Assembly (NCBI GenBank): GCA_017625095.1
Contig: JAGALQ010000024.1
Span: forward strand, 124,001-188,000
Length of the DNA: 64,000 nucleotides
Origin: Clostridia bacterium
GTDB taxonomy: Bacteria > Bacillota > Clostridia > Oscillospirales > Acutalibacteraceae
Reading direction: 5' to 3'
Each line of letters starts with the position of its first letter. Position 1 is the stretch's first letter. The position numbers and the translations under genes are program-made. The notes beneath the pieces were generated by a model, which was given only the letters and a program-made list of their open reading frames with translations, searched no databases and was not told where the DNA came from. Shown in pieces: positions 8,071 through 16,776 of the stretch.

Positions 8071-9426
8071 ATGATAATTAAAATTGATAGTTCAATAAAA
8101 TACCAGAAATATGAGGGTATCGGTGCCAGCGGTGCTTGGTGGGCTCAAATTGTTGGCGGTTGGGACAATAAAGACGAAAGCGGAGAAGAAATCCGAAACA
8201 TAATTTCAAAACTTCTTTACAGCAAATCTGAAGGTATTGGTATGCACATTTACCGATACAACATCGGCGCAGGCTCTGCACACAGCGGCAACGGAGAATA
8301 TTCTGATTTTGCACGCAGAACAGAGTCCTTCGATAGCGGTGAATGCAAATACGACTTCAGTCGTGATAAAAATGCTGTCTATATGATGAAGCAAGCAGTT
8401 AAAGACGGTGCTGATGAAATTGTTTTTTTTGTAAATTCTCCTGTTGAACGCGTTACAAAAAACGGTTGGTCACATCTTAAAAAACATCAGCTTTTCCGTA
8501 CAAATCTTTCAAAAAAGAACTACAAAGCATTTGCTGATTATTGTCTTGATGTTACCGAGCATTTTATCAATGAAGGGATTCCTGTCAAGTATCTTTCCCC
8601 GATAAACGAGCCGTTCTGGATATGGACAGGCGGTCAAGAAGGATGTCACTACTCACCAAAACAGGCAGGCAAAGTAATGCGTTGCTTTGCAAACAAAATG
8701 AAAGAACGAAATTTAATCGGAAAATTTAAGCTTTCAGGCGTTGAAAACGGCGATATTCGCTGGTTCAACAAAAGCTATACGAGAAATCTTTTAAAATATC
8801 CCGCAGTCAGAGAAGTTATTGATTCAGTCGATTTACATTCATATTTTTTGTATCAACCTCTCCCCTTTTTCAACGACAGAATTAAATTTTTAAACAGATA
8901 CAGAAAATGGATGGACATACATTATCCCGATATGCCGATTAAAATGAGCGAATGGACACATATGGTCGGAGGCAAAAATCCTAATATGGATTCAGCAATT
9001 GAAGTCGCTAAGGTTATGATTGAAGATTTTACACTTCTTAACGTAACATCGTGGCAGCATTGGATTGCCTGCTCACATTACGATTATCACGACGGTCTTA
9101 TTTATCTTGATTTAGAGAAGCAAACATATCAGACAACAAAACGTCTTTTTGTCACAGGCAATTTTTCAAAATACATACCAATTGGCTCAAAACGAATTGA
9201 AGTTAAATGCAGTGATAACAGTATATTAATTACAGCTTTTGCAAATGAAAGCAGAACTGTTCTTATTATTGTTAATCCCACAACCGATAAAAAAGATTAT
9301 ACTGCGCCTTCCGATGTTCTTGTTTCACTTACCGATAAGGATAACAATTTAACCGAAACAAGCTTTAATGAAGGTGACAGAATTATTATACCGCCTGAAT
9401 CGGTAACAACAGTTATTCTTAAATAA
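8071..9426 (+). CDS. GH30-family glycoside hydrolase, cytoplasmic
   Basis: 451 residues from ATG 8071. The frame is open upstream to TTG 8011, but that codon coincides with the -35 box. The sequence starts directly with the GH30 barrel (KYEGIGASGAWWAQ), followed by YNIGAGSAH, the acid/base region LSPINEPFW (Glu near 180), QEGCHYSP and the nucleophile region KMSEWTHM (Glu near 293). The C-terminus forms the beta-sandwich (VEVKCSDNSILITAFAN-like) that accompanies GH30 barrels. No signal peptide is present, so it probably cleaves an imported oligosaccharide. It is followed after 22 bases by a GPH symporter, likely its transporter. GH30 covers beta-glucosidases including glucosylceramidase, beta-1,6-galactanases and xylanases; the QEGC segment recalls galactanase-like members, but the subfamily cannot be fixed by eye. 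Confidence 0.85.
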   Translation: MIIKIDSSIKYQKYEGIGASGAWWAQIVGGWDNKDESGEEIRNIISKLLYSKSEGIGMHIYRYNIGAGSAHSGNGEYSDFARRTESFDSGECKYDFSRDKNAVYMMKQAVKDGADEIVFFVNSPVERVTKNGWSHLKKHQLFRTNLSKKNYKAFADYCLDVTEHFINEGIPVKYLSPINEPFWIWTGGQEGCHYSPKQAGKVMRCFANKMKERNLIGKFKLSGVENGDIRWFNKSYTRNLLKYPAVREVIDSVDLHSYFLYQPLPFFNDRIKFLNRYRKWMDIHYPDMPIKMSEWTHMVGGKNPNMDSAIEVAKVMIEDFTLLNVTSWQHWIACSHYDYHDGLIYLDLEKQTYQTTKRLFVTGNFSKYIPIGSKRIEVKCSDNSILITAFANESRTVLIIVNPTTDKKDYTAPSDVLVSLTDKDNNLTETSFNEGDRIIIPPESVTTVILK

Positions 9427-9448
9427 ACTTTGAGGAGCTGAGTCTGAA

Positions 9449-11647
9449 TTGAACATTAAAGACAAAGCAAAAACATTTGTAAACAACGCAAAAAGCTATT
9501 GGAAAACACCGCCCAAAGGCAGATATATGACTTACAGGGAAATTGCCTCTCTTGCAGGTGGCGGTATCGGTGTGCGAATAATTACATACTGCTTCCAACA
9601 AATGACAATTTCCACAGGCAACACTTTGCTAGGTAACACAATCGGTATTGATCCGTTAGCTTTACAATTAATAAACACAATAGCTATATTATCATCGTTT
9701 CCGCTTACGGCATTAAGAGCCCAGATGATTGATAACACACGCAGTATGAAAGGAAAATATCTTCCTTATCTGCTTACAATGGGTCTTCCGACGGTAATAC
9801 TCGGCTCACTTTTCCTCTGGATGCCATACGACAGTATGACGTTATTCTGGAAATGTGCCACCGTTTTAGCTTTCAATATAGCGTTCCAATTCTTTTTCAG
9901 CTTCTTTAATGATTCATATGAAAGCTTAATCAATGTACTATCGCCCAACAGTATAGAACGATCTGATGTGCTTTCAATCCGTTATATCGTAGAGAATCTT
10001 TCACCATCTATCGTCGGTATCATTTTCCCGATACTTGCAAAACTTGTTACCGGCGAAAACACACTTACCGATATCAGAATATACAGGTATCTTTATCCGC
10101 CGATGCTTTTTGCAGGATTCCTTGTATCAATGATAATATACGTGAACACAAGCGAAAAGATTGTTCAGGCTAAATCTCACAAACCTAAAATCAGGTTCAT
10201 TGATGCATTCAGAGCAGTTGCAAGAAACAAATATTTCTGGATTATCTCACTTGCAGGCTGGATAGGATTTCTTGAGGTTGGCTTCCAGAGCATTATGTAC
10301 TGGATGTATGAATATCAGGACGGATGCTCCGCGGCACAGTATTCAGTTATTACCGCTCTTGTCGGAAATGCTTCATTCTGGCCTAATCTTGTCGGTCCGA
10401 TTCTTATAAGAAAATATGGCAAGAAAAAAATTCTGATTGTTACAAACCTGATGAGTGTAGGTTTCATTCTTTCAATGTTACCGGTAATTAATATGGCAAC
10501 TAAGCCCGGTGCAATATGGATACTTCTGATTTTTACATTCATTAATCAGTTTATCACCGCTCTCGGTCACCTGCTTAATCCTAGTGTAAATGCAGATATT
10601 CGCGATTATCAGCAATACATTACCGGCGAAAGAATAGACGGTATGTTTGCTGCTGTCGGTCTTATCGGCAGTGCGGTTACAATGGTCACCGGTTATGCAC
10701 TCCCAACAATATATAACAGAACAGGTCTTAACGAAGCAACAGCAATTTCATTGGGTTTTGACGGTTCAAACGTTTATGATGTACTTAATGACACAGGATA
10801 TTTTATAAATATATGCAGTGTACTTATTATTGCATCAGCAATCGGTGCTGCCTTAAACGCTCTCCCCTATTTCTTTTATGATTTCACTGAAACCAAACAA
10901 AAAGCTATAATAAATGTTCTGAAAGTAAGAGCAATGTTTGAGGATATTTCTGACGGAAACATCTCAATTGAGCAAAATCATTCAGAGGCTTTATCGATTA
11001 TAAAAGAATCCTATGCTTTAGCTCAAAAACCTCTTCTTACAGCAGAAAATAAGAAAGATTTAAAAGCTGTAAATAAAGAAAACGAATCGATTCTTATTGC
11101 AAGGTTCGTAATGGACGAGCTGAATAAATTCAATACCGCTGAAGGAAAAGCGGAAATTGAAGAAGCCAGACTGCTTGCATCAAACGGTCCTGAAAGTTTT
11201 ATTAAGGCTTCTTTGCCGACAAAAAAAGAAATTAAAACCTGGCCTAAAGAAAATCAAATTCAGATAAACAGACGAAGAGATGCACTTACACGTTTACAAA
11301 GCGTAAAAAGCGCTGAAAAGGTACTTAAAAAGCATTACAGAAACGGCATTGAGACTTTTGAAACTGATGCGCTTGATAAGCTTTATGAAGCAGAAAACAA
11401 AGCACAGCAAATGTTTATTGAACTCTCATCAAGAATTAAAAACTGTGATAAATCTGATGAAAACATCAAAAACTACAGAGAATCACTAAAACAAATAAAA
11501 AAAGAAAGAGCTGAAATTAAACACAGTATTAAAGTTTTGGAATACAAATATTCAGTATATTCCCGTGCAGTCAAGCCATATCTGGATGCACAGCGCATAT
11601 TAAAGCAAGCTGAGCTTTATGCAGACATATCAAAATACACATATTAA
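9449..11647 (+). CDS. GPH-family sugar:cation symporter with long cytoplasmic C-terminal extension
   Basis: 732 residues from TTG 9449, with GAGGAG 11 bases upstream. Residues about 1-490 hold about twelve hydrophobic helices in a glycoside-pentoside-hexuronide symporter pattern (MFS clan; loops such as RAQMIDNTRSMKGKYLPYL and NADIRDYQQYITGERIDGMF). Such proteins import glycosides with H+ or Na+. Residues about 490-732 form an additional charged, helix-rich tail containing several Lys/Glu coiled-coil-like segments, about 240 residues longer than a standard 450-500-residue GPH protein. The two other GPH proteins of this window lack such a tail. The gene is directly downstream of GH30, implying a shared substrate. 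The tail has no function recognisable by eye. Confidence 0.85.
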   Translation: MNIKDKAKTFVNNAKSYWKTPPKGRYMTYREIASLAGGGIGVRIITYCFQQMTISTGNTLLGNTIGIDPLALQLINTIAILSSFPLTALRAQMIDNTRSMKGKYLPYLLTMGLPTVILGSLFLWMPYDSMTLFWKCATVLAFNIAFQFFFSFFNDSYESLINVLSPNSIERSDVLSIRYIVENLSPSIVGIIFPILAKLVTGENTLTDIRIYRYLYPPMLFAGFLVSMIIYVNTSEKIVQAKSHKPKIRFIDAFRAVARNKYFWIISLAGWIGFLEVGFQSIMYWMYEYQDGCSAAQYSVITALVGNASFWPNLVGPILIRKYGKKKILIVTNLMSVGFILSMLPVINMATKPGAIWILLIFTFINQFITALGHLLNPSVNADIRDYQQYITGERIDGMFAAVGLIGSAVTMVTGYALPTIYNRTGLNEATAISLGFDGSNVYDVLNDTGYFINICSVLIIASAIGAALNALPYFFYDFTETKQKAIINVLKVRAMFEDISDGNISIEQNHSEALSIIKESYALAQKPLLTAENKKDLKAVNKENESILIARFVMDELNKFNTAEGKAEIEEARLLASNGPESFIKASLPTKKEIKTWPKENQIQINRRRDALTRLQSVKSAEKVLKKHYRNGIETFETDALDKLYEAENKAQQMFIELSSRIKNCDKSDENIKNYRESLKQIKKERAEIKHSIKVLEYKYSVYSRAVKPYLDAQRILKQAELYADISKYTY

Positions 11648-11653
11648 TAAAAT

Positions 11654-11678
11654 AGCAGACGTTTGTCTGCTCTTCTTT
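11654..11678. terminator. Bidirectional terminator between convergent genes
   Basis: AGCAGAC-GTTT-GTCTGCT followed by CTTCTTT on the plus strand. It lies between the GPH symporter and the convergent nitroreductase. Confidence 0.75.
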
Positions 11679-11687
11679 AATAACCAA

Positions 11688-12206
11688 TCAGAATTCATTA
11701 TAAAATACAGTTTCCTCAATCGGTCTGTATTTAGCGTGCAAATCACTCGGCTCGGCATCTTCTGCAGGATAACCCATAACAAGCAGAGCAACATCAATTA
11801 AATTATCAGGTATATTGAACTCATTTCTGATTTTTTCAGGGTTATAGCTCATAACCCAGGTTGAACCGATTCCGATTTCGTGTGCAGCCAGCATCATATG
11901 AGTTGTAACAATACTTGCATCGACGCTTCCGCACTGCTTGCCGTCATAACGTCTTGTCCAACATTCATCCTTGTTGTAGCAAACAAGCATTGCTAATTTG
12001 CAGTTAAAATGCCATTTGGTGCATCCTTTAAGCTTTTTAAGTGATTCTTCACTGTTAATAACAAGTATTCTCTGTGGCTGAAAATTACAGCCTGTCGGTG
12101 CTAAGTGCGCTGCGGCAAGAATTTTATCAATAATCTCCTGCTCAACCGGTTTATCAGAAAATTTTCTGACAGAATAACGTTCAGTTGCAAATGATAAAAA
12201 ATCCAT
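11688..12206 (-). CDS. Nitroreductase-family flavoprotein (1)
   Basis: 172 residues, a compact member of the FMN-dependent nitroreductase family. The N-terminal RYSVRKFSDKPV (phosphate-binding Arg/Ser), then APTGCNFQPQRIL (FMN contact) and the C-terminal LLVMGYPAEDAEP are family signatures. GAAGGAGA precedes the ATG. The enzymes reduce nitro groups, quinones or enones with NAD(P)H; the natural substrate is unknown. The HAD phosphatase gene ends 12 bases upstream in the same direction, so both probably share one transcript. Slightly shorter than the usual 180-220 residues but with no key segment missing. Confidence 0.85.
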   Translation of the reverse strand: MDFLSFATERYSVRKFSDKPVEQEIIDKILAAAHLAPTGCNFQPQRILVINSEESLKKLKGCTKWHFNCKLAMLVCYNKDECWTRRYDGKQCGSVDASIVTTHMMLAAHEIGIGSTWVMSYNPEKIRNEFNIPDNLIDVALLVMGYPAEDAEPSDLHAKYRPIEETVFYNEF

Positions 12207-12218
12207 AATATATCTCCT

Positions 12219-12968
12219 TCAACAGTTATCAAGTTCTTTGAGTATAAGTTCAGTAACACTTGGAGTGATATAATCAGCAATTTCTTTGATTGAGTCAACG
12301 CCGTTTTCCATTGCGTACGACCTGAATTCAGCAATCATATCACGATCATTTATATTATCGCCAACAGCAATAACATCGTCATATTCAGCGCCCGCAAGCT
12401 TCATAAGCGCATAAATCCCTTTTGCCTTATTTACATCTGCTCTTACGATATCAATGCATGTGCCGTTCTGAAGTGCATTAAGTTTGCCTTCAAAAACCTT
12501 TGCTACTTTTGCAGTAACATTTGCTGCTGTTTCAAAATCAGGTAACCGTGTATTAATCTGATTAAAGTAATTTACCTGCGGCATATCAGAAACAATATAA
12601 TCATTAGATTCTGAGCATTCAGTAGAATCGGCATAAACGCTGAAATCATTAGCAGTCTGAACAAACACCCAATCTGATCCGCAATCAATAAGCAAATTTA
12701 TAAGAGGTAATGCAAGCGAACCGTCGCAATCAGCGTGGGAAACAATCCGACCGTCGGTCGTAAGAATTACAGCACCGTTATCAGCAACAAGATAATCGCA
12801 CTCAAAATTATTTTTGCGGTATAATCTGAGCAAATCATTGGGACTTCTTCCGCTTACAATTGCAAAAATATTTCCTGCACTTCTCCAAGCAGCAATTGCT
12901 TTGATTTTTTCTTCATCAATTCCGCCGTGATTCAATGTGCCATCATAATCGCTTGCAATTATCTTCAT
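12219..12968 (-). CDS. HAD-superfamily Cof-type phosphatase (1)
   Basis: 249 residues from the ATG at 12968, which follows GGAGGTGA. A longer open frame to 13085 contains the promoter and ribosome site and was rejected. Motifs: DYDGTLN (motif I nucleophile Asp near residue 7), VSGRSPNDLLR (motif II), the lysine region NKAKGIYALMKLAG (motif III) and AVGDNINDRDMI (motif IV). A cap domain lies between motifs II and III, as in the IIB subgroup that dephosphorylates sugar phosphates and flavin-related compounds. Cytoplasmic. Diverges from the rubredoxin gene with about 100 bases between. A second Cof-type enzyme sits at 16777. Confidence 0.88.
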   Translation of the reverse strand: MKIIASDYDGTLNHGGIDEEKIKAIAAWRSAGNIFAIVSGRSPNDLLRLYRKNNFECDYLVADNGAVILTTDGRIVSHADCDGSLALPLINLLIDCGSDWVFVQTANDFSVYADSTECSESNDYIVSDMPQVNYFNQINTRLPDFETAANVTAKVAKVFEGKLNALQNGTCIDIVRADVNKAKGIYALMKLAGAEYDDVIAVGDNINDRDMIAEFRSYAMENGVDSIKEIADYITPSVTELILKELDNC

Positions 12969-12995
12969 ATGTTCACCTCCGGATAATACTTTTAA

Positions 12996-13023
12996 ATTAT
13001 AACACATACATCTTAAAAGTAAA
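12996..13023 (-). promoter_or_regulatory. Probable promoter of the HAD-nitroreductase unit
   Basis: Read on the minus strand: TTTACT (13018-13023), 16-base spacer, TATAAT (12996-13001), about 28 bases before the start codon. Confidence 0.5.
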
Positions 13024-13071
13024 TGTATAAAATAATAAGAAACGCATAAAATTATGTTGGAGGTATCAAAA

Positions 13072-13227
13072 ATGGATAAATACATTTGCCCGTGCGGCTA
13101 CATTTATGACCCGGAAAAGGGTGATCCCGAAAACGGAATAGCTCCCGGTACACCTTGGGAAAACCTTCCCGAAGATTGGTTTTGCCCGATATGTATGCTC
13201 GCTAAAAGTGAATTTGAAAAAATCTAA
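13072..13227 (+). CDS. Small rubredoxin with an unusual first knuckle
   Basis: 51 residues from ATG 13072, with GGAGG 10 bases upstream. The sequence follows rubredoxin almost throughout ([31 protein letters not shown]), a one-iron FeCys4 electron carrier for peroxide- and oxygen-reducing enzymes in anaerobes. Two deviations are visible. The first cysteine pair is ICPCG, spaced C-x-C where C-x2-C is usual. The second is CPICM, lacking the usual glycine after the cysteine. Four cysteines remain available for iron. It is monocistronic, diverges from the HAD phosphatase gene and is closed by a strong hairpin. A partner for the rubrerythrin at 6523 is plausible. Confidence 0.85.
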   Translation: MDKYICPCGYIYDPEKGDPENGIAPGTPWENLPEDWFCPICMLAKSEFEKI

Positions 13228-13251
13228 GCGGATGGCAAAACCATCCGCTTA
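13225..13251. terminator. Bidirectional terminator between rubredoxin and nitroreductase 2
   Basis: TAAGCGGATGG-CAAAA-CCATCCGCTTA, an 11-base-pair stem that begins at the rubredoxin stop codon. Read on the minus strand the stem is followed by GATTTTTTC, so it best serves the convergent nitroreductase/deacetylase transcript and probably both. Confidence 0.8.
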
Positions 13252-13278
13252 GTTAATAAAATACTAGACCATGCATAG

Positions 13279-13854
13279 TCATTGATGTGTGTTTATAATC
13301 AGTTCATCAGTTGTTCTTTTAGGAACAATGTGTTTCTTTTTACCTTCACGGTAATATTTAACATCACCGTCTTTTATATCCACAATTTCAACCGTTTCAG
13401 CCGGTTTGCCGAGTGCAATAAAAAGTCGAGGCTTGATGTTTTCCGGCAGAGAAAAAAGCTCGGCCGCTTTCTCTTTATTAAAGCTGCCTATCATACACGC
13501 GCCGATACCCTTATCCATTGCACCGAGAACAATTGTCTGAGCACAGATACCTGCATCAATTTCAATCTCATTAGCTATATCAGTATCATAACAGACAAGT
13601 ATGTAAGCAGCAGGAACATTGCCATCATAGGGAGGTTTATCTTCCTTTATGTATCCTGCCCAACCGAGCATCGGAAAAATCTTTTCACAAGTTGAAACAG
13701 TGTTGGCAAAAGCAAATTTTATCGACTGTGAATTTGCTGTTGACGGAGTATATCTGCAAAGTTCAATAAGCTCACGCATTGTTTCATCGCTGAGTCTGTA
13801 ATCGGGATCAAAATTGCGAAAGCTCCTGGTTGCTTTAACAAGTTCTGAAAACAT
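13279..13854 (-). CDS. Nitroreductase-family flavoprotein (2)
   Basis: 191 residues. N-terminal TRSFRNFDPDYRLSDETM and RYTPSTANSQSIKFAF are the FMN-binding segments, and FIALGKPAETVEIVDI is the C-terminal family motif. The middle contains AGICAQTIVLGAMDKGIGACMIGSF-type helices, as in the small NADPH-oxidoreductase-like branch. AAGGTGA lies before the ATG. The gene begins 10 bases after the ChbG-type deacetylase stop and is therefore in one transcript with it. Only about family-level similarity to nitroreductase 1 is visible, so it is not a recent duplicate. Confidence 0.85.
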   Translation of the reverse strand: MFSELVKATRSFRNFDPDYRLSDETMRELIELCRYTPSTANSQSIKFAFANTVSTCEKIFPMLGWAGYIKEDKPPYDGNVPAAYILVCYDTDIANEIEIDAGICAQTIVLGAMDKGIGACMIGSFNKEKAAELFSLPENIKPRLFIALGKPAETVEIVDIKDGDVKYYREGKKKHIVPKRTTDELIINTHQ

Positions 13855-13864
13855 TCAAATCACC

Positions 13865-14761
13865 TTATTCTGCTGCGCGCATTTTTGCAAGATCACGATA
13901 GTTGATAAGCTTGATACCGAGAGAATCGATATGCTGCTTTGTCTGAGGATCAGAGAAGAGCTTGTGCTCCCATACTCTGCGCTCCCAACAACCTGTTGTA
14001 CCCTTGAGCTCGTCTGTTTCAAATGCAGGGTGAATATAAGTTTCAGTAACGCCTTCGGGGAATGCACGGTACATCTCATAGATGTACTCTTTGAAGTTTT
14101 CATAGCTGTCCTTCTGAGGACCTGACCAGTCGCCGGGCATAAGGTAATCGGGCATTGCAACACCGAGTGACTTAGCATATCCGACAACCTGATTAATAAG
14201 GCCCTGAACCATTTCGGGTGATACCTGAACATCAAGCGTTTCATTGGCAAACTGAGCTTCAGTAAAGTTCATAGGCATACGAAGCGGAAGCTTGTACTCA
14301 CCTGCTATTGTAATCATAAGCTGAAGCAGCTCGAAACGACCAGTAGCAACACCGTAGAGAGAACCCATATGATTATCAAGATGTGAAGGATTAAGGCCGA
14401 GAGCCTTGAGTTTCTCAATCTGAGCAATAACTTCGTTTTTAACTTCATCAAGAGCTGCATTTTTCTCAAAATCATCACTCTCGTGGTAGAAATAACCATC
14501 CTTATCACGCAATGAACCGTTAGCACCAACACCTACAGGACCCCAACGGTAGTTTTCCCACTCGCTTGTTGTTGTAAGATGAACACCGATAGCAAACTCA
14601 GGATGCTCTTTCGCAAATTTTACAGCCTCCGGTGCCCAACCGCAAGGTGCCATAATTGTTGATGAAGTAATTCCGCCGGACTTAAGCAGATCGAAAACAG
14701 CAAAGTTAGCTGAACGGCACATGCCGAAATCGTCGGCATTTATAATGAGATATCTTTCCAT
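13865..14761 (-). CDS. ChbG/HpnK-family (YdjC-like) carbohydrate deacetylase (1)
   Basis: 298 residues from ATG 14761; an in-frame TTG at 14770 abuts the ribosome site and was not used. Family motifs: INADDFGMCRSAN (metal-binding Asp pair near residue 10), IGVHLTTTSEW (metal His near 65), LDNHMGSLYG (metal His near 135) and a C-terminal ETYIHPAFETDELKG. YdjC-fold enzymes remove N-acetyl groups from acetylated amino sugars such as chitooligosaccharides using a divalent metal. Cytoplasmic. First gene of a two-gene unit with a nitroreductase; a clear promoter lies upstream. A second family member at 24877 is related along its whole length. Confidence 0.88.
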   Translation of the reverse strand: MERYLIINADDFGMCRSANFAVFDLLKSGGITSSTIMAPCGWAPEAVKFAKEHPEFAIGVHLTTTSEWENYRWGPVGVGANGSLRDKDGYFYHESDDFEKNAALDEVKNEVIAQIEKLKALGLNPSHLDNHMGSLYGVATGRFELLQLMITIAGEYKLPLRMPMNFTEAQFANETLDVQVSPEMVQGLINQVVGYAKSLGVAMPDYLMPGDWSGPQKDSYENFKEYIYEMYRAFPEGVTETYIHPAFETDELKGTTGCWERRVWEHKLFSDPQTKQHIDSLGIKLINYRDLAKMRAAE

Positions 14762-14794
14762 GATTAACAAATCCTTTCTGCTATTTATACTTTT

Positions 14795-14823
14795 ATTATA
14801 ATATTTAAAAGATTACTTGTAAA
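14795..14823 (-). promoter_or_regulatory. Promoter of the ChbG deacetylase-nitroreductase unit
   Basis: On the minus strand TTTACA (14818-14823), a 17-base spacer and TATAAT (14795-14800), about 33 bases before the ATG. Confidence 0.7.
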
Positions 14824-14882
14824 GCTTTTTATTTTATTTTTAGAATAATAGAAAGTTTAAAAGTATAATTAATGGTTTTCTC

Positions 14883-14911
14883 TTGCATAATCTGTATTAT
14901 TCTGTTAAAAT
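14883..14911 (+). promoter_or_regulatory. Promoter of tRNA-Leu
   Basis: TTGCAT (14883-14888), 17-base spacer, TAAAAT (14906-14911), with the tRNA beginning 14 bases downstream. Confidence 0.7.
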
Positions 14912-14925
14912 AATGAACAATAAAT

Positions 14926-15010
14926 GCGGGTATGGTGGAATTGGCAGACACGCAAGATTTAGGATCTTGTGCCCACAAGCGTGCAGGTTCGACCCCTGTT
15001 ACCCGCACCA
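14926..15010 (+). tRNA. tRNA-Leu (anticodon TAG)
   Basis: 85 bases including an encoded CCA end. The acceptor stem GCGGGTA pairs with TACCCGC. The anticodon arm is CAAGA-TTTAGGA-TCTTG, giving anticodon TAG (reads CUA/CUN leucine). A long variable arm, typical of tRNA-Leu, follows, and the T arm contains GGTTCGACCCC. A terminator follows directly. Confidence 0.95.
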
Positions 15011-15016
15011 GGTACA

Positions 15017-15060
15017 GCAGCTGTTCTGAATTTGCGTTATATCAGAACAGCTGCCTTTTT
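15017..15060 (+). terminator. Rho-independent terminator after tRNA-Leu
   Basis: GCAGCTGTTCTGA and TCAGAACAGCTGC form a 13-base-pair stem followed by CTTTTT. Confidence 0.9.
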
Positions 15061-15075
15061 ATATCTATAAATGAA

Positions 15076-15101
15076 AATCCGCAGAAATTAACCTGCGGAT
15101 T
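15076..15101 (-). terminator. Terminator after the GPH symporter gene
   Basis: On the minus strand AATCCGCAG-GTTAATTT-CTGCGGATT followed by TTCATTT, 11 bases after the stop codon at 15112. Confidence 0.75.
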
Positions 15102-15111
15102 AACTGTTATA

Positions 15112-16710
15112 TTATTTTTTACGTGCCTCGATTTCAGCTACCATTTCTCTCTGACGCTTCTCAGTGATTGTATAGAAGAACATCGGAACAGCACAAGCAA
15201 ACATACTGACAGCACCGGAAATAATAAGAACGTTCCAGAGTGCATCAGCATCGCCGACAACATATGTCTTTGTATCGATTGCCGCAATGCTGAGAGCCAT
15301 AACGCCAATGAAAGCACCGACAGCCATACCGATCTTGTTGATAAGTGTCTGCATAGCAAAGCAGATACCCTCGCCTCTCTCGCCTGTCTTCCACTCGAGG
15401 TAGTCAACAGTATCACCGATCATTGCATAAGTAATAATGTTATTAACACCCTGCGGAATACCGAGGAGAACAAGACCGATTGCACAGACAATCATCTTCC
15501 AGGGAGCATCGTAACCAACGAAATACATAACTGTCATTACTAAACCACCGAAAAGGTGAACAACTATGTAAGACCACTTTTTAGTGAATTTCTTTGACAT
15601 CCAGGGAACAAGTATTGATGCAACAAGTCCACCGGGAACAACAAGCAGAGTAATAATACCATAAAGACCTTCCTGATGAAGGACGTATTTTGCGAAATAA
15701 AGACCGCCTGTATAAGAATAAACCATTCTTGCACCACCGAGGATACCTGAAAGAACAATAAGCAGAAGCTGTTTATTCTTGAAGAGGAGCTTGATGTTAT
15801 GTCCGAATGAAGGCGGATTTTCCTCACTTGTAAAACGTTCTTTTGTGTTCTTGAAGCCGTAAAAGAACATCGGTATTGCTGCAACAACAAGAACAACTGC
15901 ACTTATGAAATAAACCCACTTGAGAGTATCGGCGTTCTGGGTTTCCATACCAACCTTAACCGTACCGACAAAGGTCTTAATAGCTTCATCCTGAGTAATG
16001 CCCTGATTTGCTACCATATTGGTAATTGCCTCAAGCTTATCCTCCAGGATAAGAGCCTTGTCAGCATCAGAAGCAGTATACTTGAAGGGTTCAGTCAGCT
16101 TGCCGGTAATCATCGGAATAAAGATTGTGACAATACCTGCGCCAACGGTACAGAACATACGGGCAACTGTAAGAATATTACCTCTAACAACTGTATCGTT
16201 GGTGAGGCAAGTAGAAAGACCCCAATAAGGAACGTCAGCAACAGTGTAGAAAACACTCCACAGAACATAAATAACAGCAATTATAGAAAATATTGCAACA
16301 GTACCGTTGCCGCCAACAACATCTTTTGCACTGAACACAGGAAGGAAGCAAAGGATAGTCATAATACCGATGGGAATAGCCATCCATTTAAGATAAGGAC
16401 GACACTTACCCCACTTTGTACGGGTTTTGTCAACGACACTACCCATAATCGGGTCATTAAATGCATCAAAAATTCGAGCACCTAACATAAGAATTGCAAC
16501 AGCTGTTGCACCTTTAAGGCTACCGATCATTACGCCGTCAGCGCCAAAAAGAAGGGCATCAGTCATAAATACAGTAATGTACGAGCCGATAATTGTACAG
16601 ATAAAATTCTGTCCGAAACCGGCAACACTGTAAGCGAGCGCTTCCTTGGGCTGAACACCGACACCGGGAGTAGTGCCAAACAGCTTATGAAGCATAGGTT
16701 GGATTTTCAT
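15112..16710 (-). CDS. GPH-family (MelB-like) sugar:cation symporter
   Basis: 532 residues, about twelve transmembrane helices. Family loops are visible: RIFDAFNDPIMGSVVDKTRTKWGKCRPYL (split GPH motif with the cation-site Asp residues) and a C-terminal GDTVDYLEWKTGERGEG. An inserted charged segment after the sixth helix (roughly 205-260) makes it slightly longer than MelB. AGGAGGT lies before the ATG at 16710. It imports a glycoside with a cation. It sits 66 bases downstream of a HAD phosphatase and beta-galactosidase pair in the same orientation, so lactose or another beta-galactoside is the likely cargo (inference). Confidence 0.88.
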   Translation of the reverse strand: MKIQPMLHKLFGTTPGVGVQPKEALAYSVAGFGQNFICTIIGSYITVFMTDALLFGADGVMIGSLKGATAVAILMLGARIFDAFNDPIMGSVVDKTRTKWGKCRPYLKWMAIPIGIMTILCFLPVFSAKDVVGGNGTVAIFSIIAVIYVLWSVFYTVADVPYWGLSTCLTNDTVVRGNILTVARMFCTVGAGIVTIFIPMITGKLTEPFKYTASDADKALILEDKLEAITNMVANQGITQDEAIKTFVGTVKVGMETQNADTLKWVYFISAVVLVVAAIPMFFYGFKNTKERFTSEENPPSFGHNIKLLFKNKQLLLIVLSGILGGARMVYSYTGGLYFAKYVLHQEGLYGIITLLVVPGGLVASILVPWMSKKFTKKWSYIVVHLFGGLVMTVMYFVGYDAPWKMIVCAIGLVLLGIPQGVNNIITYAMIGDTVDYLEWKTGERGEGICFAMQTLINKIGMAVGAFIGVMALSIAAIDTKTYVVGDADALWNVLIISGAVSMFACAVPMFFYTITEKRQREMVAEIEARKK

Positions 16711-16776
16711 AATTACCTCCTGAAAAATATAATATTATAATTATATCACATTTTTTCGAATTTGAAAAGAACAAAT

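Noticed and set aside
12969-13085. N-terminal extension of the HAD phosphatase
   Set aside because: It would include the promoter and GGAGGTGA ribosome site; the family start is the ATG at 12968.
14932-15543. A 203-codon plus-strand frame starting inside tRNA-Leu
   Set aside because: It begins in the tRNA, crosses two terminators and lies antisense to the GPH symporter.
16711-16776. Terminator between the HAD phosphatase and GPH symporter
   Set aside because: GAATTTG/CAAATTC can pair but is followed by A-rich rather than T-rich sequence on the minus strand, so read-through is likely.
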